In this document: positions 6,946 through 10,000 of the stretch, one piece after another
Position numbering within the stretch: the stretch's first letter is position 1
Layout: every line of letters starts with the position of its first letter
NCBI GenBank assembly: GCA_020216655.1
Contig: JAIWNU010000036.1
Location: forward strand, 1-10,000
Direction of reading: 5' to 3'
DNA from: Treponema sp.
GTDB taxonomy: Bacteria; Spirochaetota; Spirochaetia; Treponematales; Breznakiellaceae
Length of the DNA stretch: 10,000 nt
Translations under genes and position numbers: made by a program
The notes under the pieces: model-generated
Database searches by the model: none
Told to the model about the DNA's origin: nothing
Seen by the model: only the letters and a program-made list of their open reading frames with translations

Positions 6946-7761
6946 ATGAATCTGGAATTACACGGAAAAACAGTATTGGTAGCGGCCTCGAGCGAAGGCC
7001 TGGGCTTTGCCACAGCTCAGGCGGCTTTGCAGGAAGGATCCCGCGTTTGGATCGGAAGCCGGGACGCAAACAAGGTGACAGAAGCCCTGTCTCGACTGCG
7101 AAATAACCAGAGCGGCGAGCAGAAGCAGAACAAAGAGGTTCAGGTTGATGGATATCCGCTGGATGTTACCAGGGCCGACTCTATTGCAACCTGGGTTGCA
7201 GAAGCCCGGTCCCGCTACGGTGAGGCCATCGACGCCCTGGTGGTAAACTCAGGCGGACCGCCCCCAGGACTTTTTGCCGATTTTGACGACCAGGCCTGGC
7301 AGGGAGCCTTTGAACTGCTTCTCCTGTCGGCGGTCCGCCTGGTCCGCGCCTGTCTGCCAGGTCTCGCAGTCCGCGGTGGGGCCGCGCTGATCGTCTCTTC
7401 TACCTCGGTAACCGAACCCATTGAGGGCCTCATTCTTTCCAATGCCCTGCGGTCTGCCACCGTAGCCATGGCCAAGACCCTGTCCCGGGAACTGGCTCCC
7501 AGGGGTATCAGAATAAATTGCCTTGCCCCGGGACGTTTTGCTACAGGCCGGGTCGAACGGATCGATGCTGCCGCGGCAGAACGAATGCATTGTTCGCCCG
7601 AAGAAGCCCGGCGTAAGGCAGAGGCAGCCATTCCCCTGGGCCGCTACGGCACTACCGAAGAGTTTGGCCGCACCGCCTGTTTTCTTATTTCGCCCGCCGC
7701 TTCATATATGACAGGGCAGCTTGTGACCATAGACGGCGGTATGACCCGCGGAACCTGGTAA
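6946..7761 (+). CDS. SDR-family protein with non-canonical active site (3-oxoacyl-ACP reductase-like)
   Basis: The 271-residue product has the overall short-chain dehydrogenase/reductase fold: a cofactor-loop region VLVAASSEGLGFA (10-22), VVNSGGPPPG (99-108), VSSTS (150-154), KTLSRELAPRGIRIN (177-191) and C-terminal YMTGQLVTIDGG (254-265). The first glycine of the usual TGxxxGxG motif is replaced by Ala/Ser. Counting from the conserved Ser, the catalytic YxxxK positions hold S165 and R169 (SNALR). This matches the SDR subgroup described as BKR_like_SDR_like, which lacks a perfect cofactor motif and catalytic tetrad. Its activity and substrate are therefore unknown, and automatic labels such as FabG would be unsafe. 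The start is fixed because the cofactor motif begins at residue 10 and no earlier in-frame start is plausible. It is transcribed divergently from the kinase and converges with the MBL-fold gene. No partner genes reveal its pathway. Confidence 0.85.
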   Translation: MNLELHGKTVLVAASSEGLGFATAQAALQEGSRVWIGSRDANKVTEALSRLRNNQSGEQKQNKEVQVDGYPLDVTRADSIATWVAEARSRYGEAIDALVVNSGGPPPGLFADFDDQAWQGAFELLLLSAVRLVRACLPGLAVRGGAALIVSSTSVTEPIEGLILSNALRSATVAMAKTLSRELAPRGIRINCLAPGRFATGRVERIDAAAAERMHCSPEEARRKAEAAIPLGRYGTTEEFGRTACFLISPAASYMTGQLVTIDGGMTRGTW

Positions 7762-7766
7762 GGGCC

Positions 7767-7778
7767 GAGGGATCCCTC
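7767..7778. repeat. 12-bp perfect palindrome between convergent genes
   Basis: GAGGGATCCCTC lies 6 nt after the SDR stop codon, in the 34-nt gap between the convergent SDR and MBL-fold genes. It has no T-run, so it is at best a weak hairpin with a 4-nt loop. The position would suit a shared transcript end, but the sequence does not prove this. Confidence 0.25.
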
Positions 7779-7795
7779 CGAAAGTGCATCAACCT

Positions 7796-8563
7796 TTACA
7801 TTTTCCGTATCCGCACTTCGGTATAAGTGTCTTTTTCGAGGAGCCGCACCAGTTCCCGCGGATCTGTTGAGGAATAATGGTAGGGATAGACGATTTTAGG
7901 TTTAAAGAGGCGCACTGCCTCTGCAACCTGCGGAACCGTCATGGTAAAAGGCTGATTCATAGGAAGGAATGCCACATCGATGGACTCAAGGCTTGCCATT
8001 TCAGGGATATTCTCCGTATCACCGGCCACATAGACCCGAAGGCCGCCGAGGGCAAGTATATACCCGTTATCTAACCGAGCTTTAGGATGGTACATTTCCC
8101 GACCTCTCGTTATGTTATAGGCCGGAAAGGCAGTGACGGACAGTGGACCCTGGGCGAGGCTTTTGCCATGTTCAAGCACTTCCCCCATTCCGATCTTATC
8201 CCGCACCGCCTTGCTTGTTATGATACGGGTTTGGGGTCCCGAGAGGCTGCTAATAGCCTTAAGGTCCAGATGGTCCGCGTGTTCGTGGGTTATGAGGATG
8301 AGATCCGCCTTTTCCCATCGACTATAATCGGTATACCGGCTTTGCGGATCGATATGGATTTTCAGGCTGCCAACCTGCATGGCTAGCGTGGCATGACCAA
8401 TAAACACTATTTCAAGCTTCCCAGCGGAAGTTGAAAAGTGATCCGACACAAAATTTCCGGAACCCTCCATTGCTGCTGCTCCCATAGTTGCTGCTACGGC
8501 AAAAACCGTGGCTTGCAGGTTTCTGAAAACACCAAGAAACCTTTGAAAACTACTCGTATTCAT
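7796..8563 (-). CDS. Metallo-beta-lactamase-fold hydrolase, UlaG-like, probably exported
   Basis: From ATG 8563 the product has 255 residues. The first 31 residues resemble a signal peptide: basic residues near R7/R14, a hydrophobic run LQATVFAVAATMGAAA (16-31) and AAA as a possible cleavage site. The hydrolase domain starts at KLEIVFIGHAT. Metal-binding motifs are THEHADHLD (H93, H95, D97, H98), AGDTENIPEM (D182) and PYHYSS (H229). This set and the DVAFLPMNQPFTM stretch are typical of the UlaG/YtkL-like MBL branch, often annotated only as metal-dependent hydrolase or putative Zn-dependent hydrolase. The substrate is unknown. The frame can be opened upstream at TTG 8647, but those codons overlap the promoter and would place 28 atypical residues before the signal-like segment, so I prefer 8563. 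It is divergent from sodA and stands alone on its strand. Confidence 0.82.
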   Translation of the reverse strand: MNTSSFQRFLGVFRNLQATVFAVAATMGAAAMEGSGNFVSDHFSTSAGKLEIVFIGHATLAMQVGSLKIHIDPQSRYTDYSRWEKADLILITHEHADHLDLKAISSLSGPQTRIITSKAVRDKIGMGEVLEHGKSLAQGPLSVTAFPAYNITRGREMYHPKARLDNGYILALGGLRVYVAGDTENIPEMASLESIDVAFLPMNQPFTMTVPQVAEAVRLFKPKIVYPYHYSSTDPRELVRLLEKDTYTEVRIRKM

Positions 8564-8570
8564 GTTTATC

Positions 8571-8599
8571 AATATACTACTCTTGCCGTCTCCTGTTAT
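8571..8599 (-). promoter_or_regulatory. Candidate promoter for the MBL-fold gene, again leaderless
   Basis: On the minus strand ATAACA (8594-8599) and TATATT (8571-8576) are 17 nt apart. The -10 ends 7 nt before ATG 8563, the same distance as at the SDR gene. There is no good Shine-Dalgarno sequence close to this ATG; GGAG lies about 25 nt away. The -35 is only a four-of-six match. Confidence 0.4.
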
Positions 8600-8654
8600 A
8601 AAAAAATGACGCAAACTAAGCCAATTTGATAAATAGAAGAGCAGCAACAGACTT

Positions 8655-8684
8655 TTGAAATTAGTTCATTTGCCTTTTTATGAC
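8655..8684 (+). promoter_or_regulatory. Candidate promoter for superoxide dismutase
   Basis: TTGAAA (8655-8660) and TATGAC (8679-8684) are spaced by 18 nt, with the start codon 34 nt beyond the -10. An alternative pair, TTGCCT with TAATCT further downstream, is also possible. The sequence around it is A/T-rich, so such matches are easy to find. I saw no obvious Fur- or PerR-type dyad. Confidence 0.3.
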
Positions 8685-8718
8685 TATTTTTGTAATCTTT
8701 AGACAGGAGGTACTGAAC

Positions 8719-9327
8719 ATGTCCTTTACACTTTCACCCCTGCCCTATCCATTCGAGGCCCTTGAGCCGTATATAGATGCGAAGACCATGGAAATACACC
8801 ATGACAAACACCATGGTACCTATGTGGCTAAACTGAATGCTGCCCTGGAACAGGCGCCGCAGCTTCATGAGTGGAGCCTTGAGGATCTGCTGCGAAGGCT
8901 TTCTGAGGTACCCGAGGCTATCCGGCAAGCAGTCCGGAACCACGGCGGCGGAACCTATAATCATGACCTATTCTGGAACATCCTGTCTCCCCAGGGAGGC
9001 GGAGCCCCGGACGGAGAACTCGGCAAATTCATTGCGAGGGATTTTGGCTCCTTCGATGCATTTAAAGAACAATTCAGCCAGGGAGCAGCAAACCTTTTTG
9101 GAAGCGGCTGGCAGTGGCTGGCGGTAACGCCTGAAAAAAAGCTTAAGCTCCTTGCCCTCCCCAATCAGGACAATCCGCTTAGCCAGGGGCTCGTACCCAT
9201 ATTGGGCCTGGATGTCTGGGAGCATGCCTATTACTTAAAATACCAGAACCGCCGCACCGATTACATCGCAGCATTTTGGAATCTGATAAATTGGAAACAG
9301 GTGGAGAAAAATCTGCTAAAAGTCTAG
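8719..9327 (+). CDS. sodA: Superoxide dismutase, Fe/Mn family, Mn type
   Basis: Converts superoxide to oxygen and hydrogen peroxide in the cytoplasm. The product is 202 residues, the normal family length, with no signal peptide. Metal ligands by family alignment are H27 (EIHHDKHHGTYV), H82 (YNHDLFW), D165 and H169 (LDVWEHAYYLKYQN). Y35 is the second-sphere tyrosine. Mn-type markers are G77 in the HGGG segment before the second ligand, and Q150 in NQDNPL. The end (AAFWNLINWKQVEKNL) is also typical. The start is ATG 8719 because AGGAGG lies 8 nt upstream; an ATG at 8680 would add 13 residues before that ribosome site and is rejected. It is divergently transcribed from the MBL-fold gene. In an otherwise fermentative gene set it points to oxygen exposure of an anaerobe or microaerophile. 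Metal preference from sequence is good but not certain. Confidence 0.96.
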   Translation: MSFTLSPLPYPFEALEPYIDAKTMEIHHDKHHGTYVAKLNAALEQAPQLHEWSLEDLLRRLSEVPEAIRQAVRNHGGGTYNHDLFWNILSPQGGGAPDGELGKFIARDFGSFDAFKEQFSQGAANLFGSGWQWLAVTPEKKLKLLALPNQDNPLSQGLVPILGLDVWEHAYYLKYQNRRTDYIAAFWNLINWKQVEKNLLKV

Positions 9328-9342
9328 CGGAGAACAAAAATA

Positions 9343-9480
9343 TCAGTCCAGAGTATAGACCGCTCCGGTATAAAGGGGACTGAGGCCCCGAAGCTTCTGG
9401 GATAACTTTTCCATCGCTGCCGGGCCAGTACAATGGCCCAGGGCGATGAGACTAGCTCCGCTCGAAGCAAGGTAGTCGCC
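9343..9480 (-). pseudogene. Probable remnant: C-terminus of an MBL-fold protein
   Basis: Between the superoxide dismutase and ABC-exporter stop codons, the minus strand reads as a protein-like stretch of about 45 codons with no start at its beginning. It runs GDYLASSGASLIALGHCTG, then PAAMEKLSQKLRGL and SPLYTGAVYTLD, and ends at TGA 9343-9345. The GHCTG motif followed by a short helix and a TGxxYxL ending is characteristic of the C-terminus of MBL-fold proteins of the 7,8-dihydropterin-6-methyl synthase-like group. The N-terminal metal-binding part is missing. The stretch lies in the same frame as the exporter and directly behind its TAA (9502-9504). The simplest reading is a deleted or decayed downstream gene. 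Chance similarity over so short a stretch remains possible. Confidence 0.5.
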
Positions 9481-9501
9481 GAGTATACAACTGATCTTGT
9501 T

Positions 9502-10000
9502 TTACACGGCGGCGGGAACATCGAACTGGCTGTTGTAAAGTTCCGCATAAAAACCATTCCGATCAAGAAGTTCCCTATGGGTGCCCTGTTCTACAATGTC
9601 CCCGTCCCGGAGAACCAAAATGAGATCCGCGTTCTGAATGGTCGAAAGCCTATGGGCGATGACAAAGCTTGTTCTGCCGTGCATGAGCCGGTCCATGGCT
9701 TTCTGGATGAGGACCTCGGTACGGGTATCTACAGAACTCGTGGCTTCGTCCAGAATCATAATGGGTGGATCTGCCAGAATCGCCCGGGCTATAGTGAGGA
9801 GCTGTTTCTGTCCCTGGGAAATATTGCTTGTCTCCTCGTTCAGAACCATGTTATAGCCCTCAGGCAGGGTGTGGACAAAGTGGTCCACATAGGCAGCTTT
9901 CGCCGCTGCGATGACTTCCTCGTCGGTAGCATCTAGGCGTCCGTAACGGATATTTTCCATTATGGTATCGTTATACAGCCAGGTATCCTGCAGAACCATT
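9502..10000 (-). CDS. ABC exporter subunit, TM288-like, C-terminal part of the nucleotide-binding domain
   Basis: The gene continues past the right edge; 166 codons are visible and the first Met seen is internal. It begins just at the Q-loop (VLQD), followed by [15 protein letters not shown] as the ABC signature, Walker [11 protein letters not shown] with the catalytic Glu, D-loop SSVDTRTE, and H-loop IAHRLST. It ends [17 protein letters not shown]. The LSGGQ motif reads ISQGQ, as in the canonical-site subunit of heterodimeric type IV exporters such as Thermotoga TM287/288, which it resembles closely by eye. All visible catalytic residues are intact, so this should be the ATPase-competent half. 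A partner half-transporter gene is expected just upstream, outside the window. Multidrug or lipid export is the usual label; the substrate cannot be told. Confidence 0.92.
   Translation of the reverse strand, partial: MVLQDTWLYNDTIMENIRYGRLDATDEEVIAAAKAAYVDHFVHTLPEGYNMVLNEETSNISQGQKQLLTIARAILADPPIMILDEATSSVDTRTEVLIQKAMDRLMHGRTSFVIAHRLSTIQNADLILVLRDGDIVEQGTHRELLDRNGFYAELYNSQFDVPAAV

Noticed and set aside
7215..7631. Minus-strand open frames inside the SDR gene
   Set aside because: They are shadows of the SDR coding frame, which has recognisable motifs along its length.
8564..8647. N-terminal extension of the MBL-fold protein from TTG 8647
   Set aside because: It lacks a ribosome site, overlaps the promoter-like sequence, and precedes a natural signal-peptide start at ATG 8563.
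9365..9385. Possible terminator GGGG...CCCC after superoxide dismutase
   Set aside because: The stem is only 4 bp, it has no T-run, and it lies inside the MBL-like remnant.
9433..9936. A 167-codon plus-strand open frame at the right edge
   Set aside because: It is antisense to an ABC ATPase domain with all motifs intact.

Overview
The window reads as part of a fermentative, plant-polysaccharide-using bacterium, most likely a spirochaete of the Treponema group. That assignment is an inference from three things: the treponemal style of the Cys-free binding-protein signal peptide, a LacI-type ligand domain ending in an SCGC motif and fused to a signalling module, and mid-range base composition. 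I could not run a database search.

Left two-thirds (1-6830, all on the minus strand). In transcriptional order this is a probable xylo-oligosaccharide locus: a cytoplasmic sensor histidine kinase (6830-4575), a NarL/LuxR-type response regulator (4569-3916), a GH52 beta-xylosidase (3833-1767), a sugar ABC-transporter binding protein (1643-324), and the start of a MalF-type permease that runs off the left edge (231-1). The proposed logic is that the ABC transporter brings in xylobiose or xylo-oligosaccharides and the signal-less GH52 enzyme cleaves them to xylose in the cytoplasm. The kinase would read a cytoplasmic sugar through its LacI-like domain and phosphorylate the regulator, which would control the locus. 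The kinase is the most unusual item: a repressor-type sugar pocket with no DNA-binding head and no membrane segment, joined through a GAF-like region to a NarX-class kinase core. A 9-bp stem-loop between the binding-protein and permease genes fits the usual differential expression of the two.

Middle (6831-7795). A compact divergent promoter region separates the kinase from a plus-strand SDR-family gene. The SDR lacks the canonical YxxxK catalytic pair. Its promoter sits so close to the ATG that the mRNA should be leaderless.

Right third (7796-10000). A UlaG-like metallo-beta-lactamase-fold hydrolase (minus, also with a leaderless-type promoter) is divergent from a Mn-type superoxide dismutase (plus). 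At the right edge is the C-terminal part of a TM288-like ABC exporter (minus). Directly behind its stop codon, in the same frame, is a short protein-like stretch resembling the C-terminus of a second MBL-fold protein, probably a gene remnant. I saw no rRNA or tRNA genes, CRISPR arrays, insertion sequences or phage genes.
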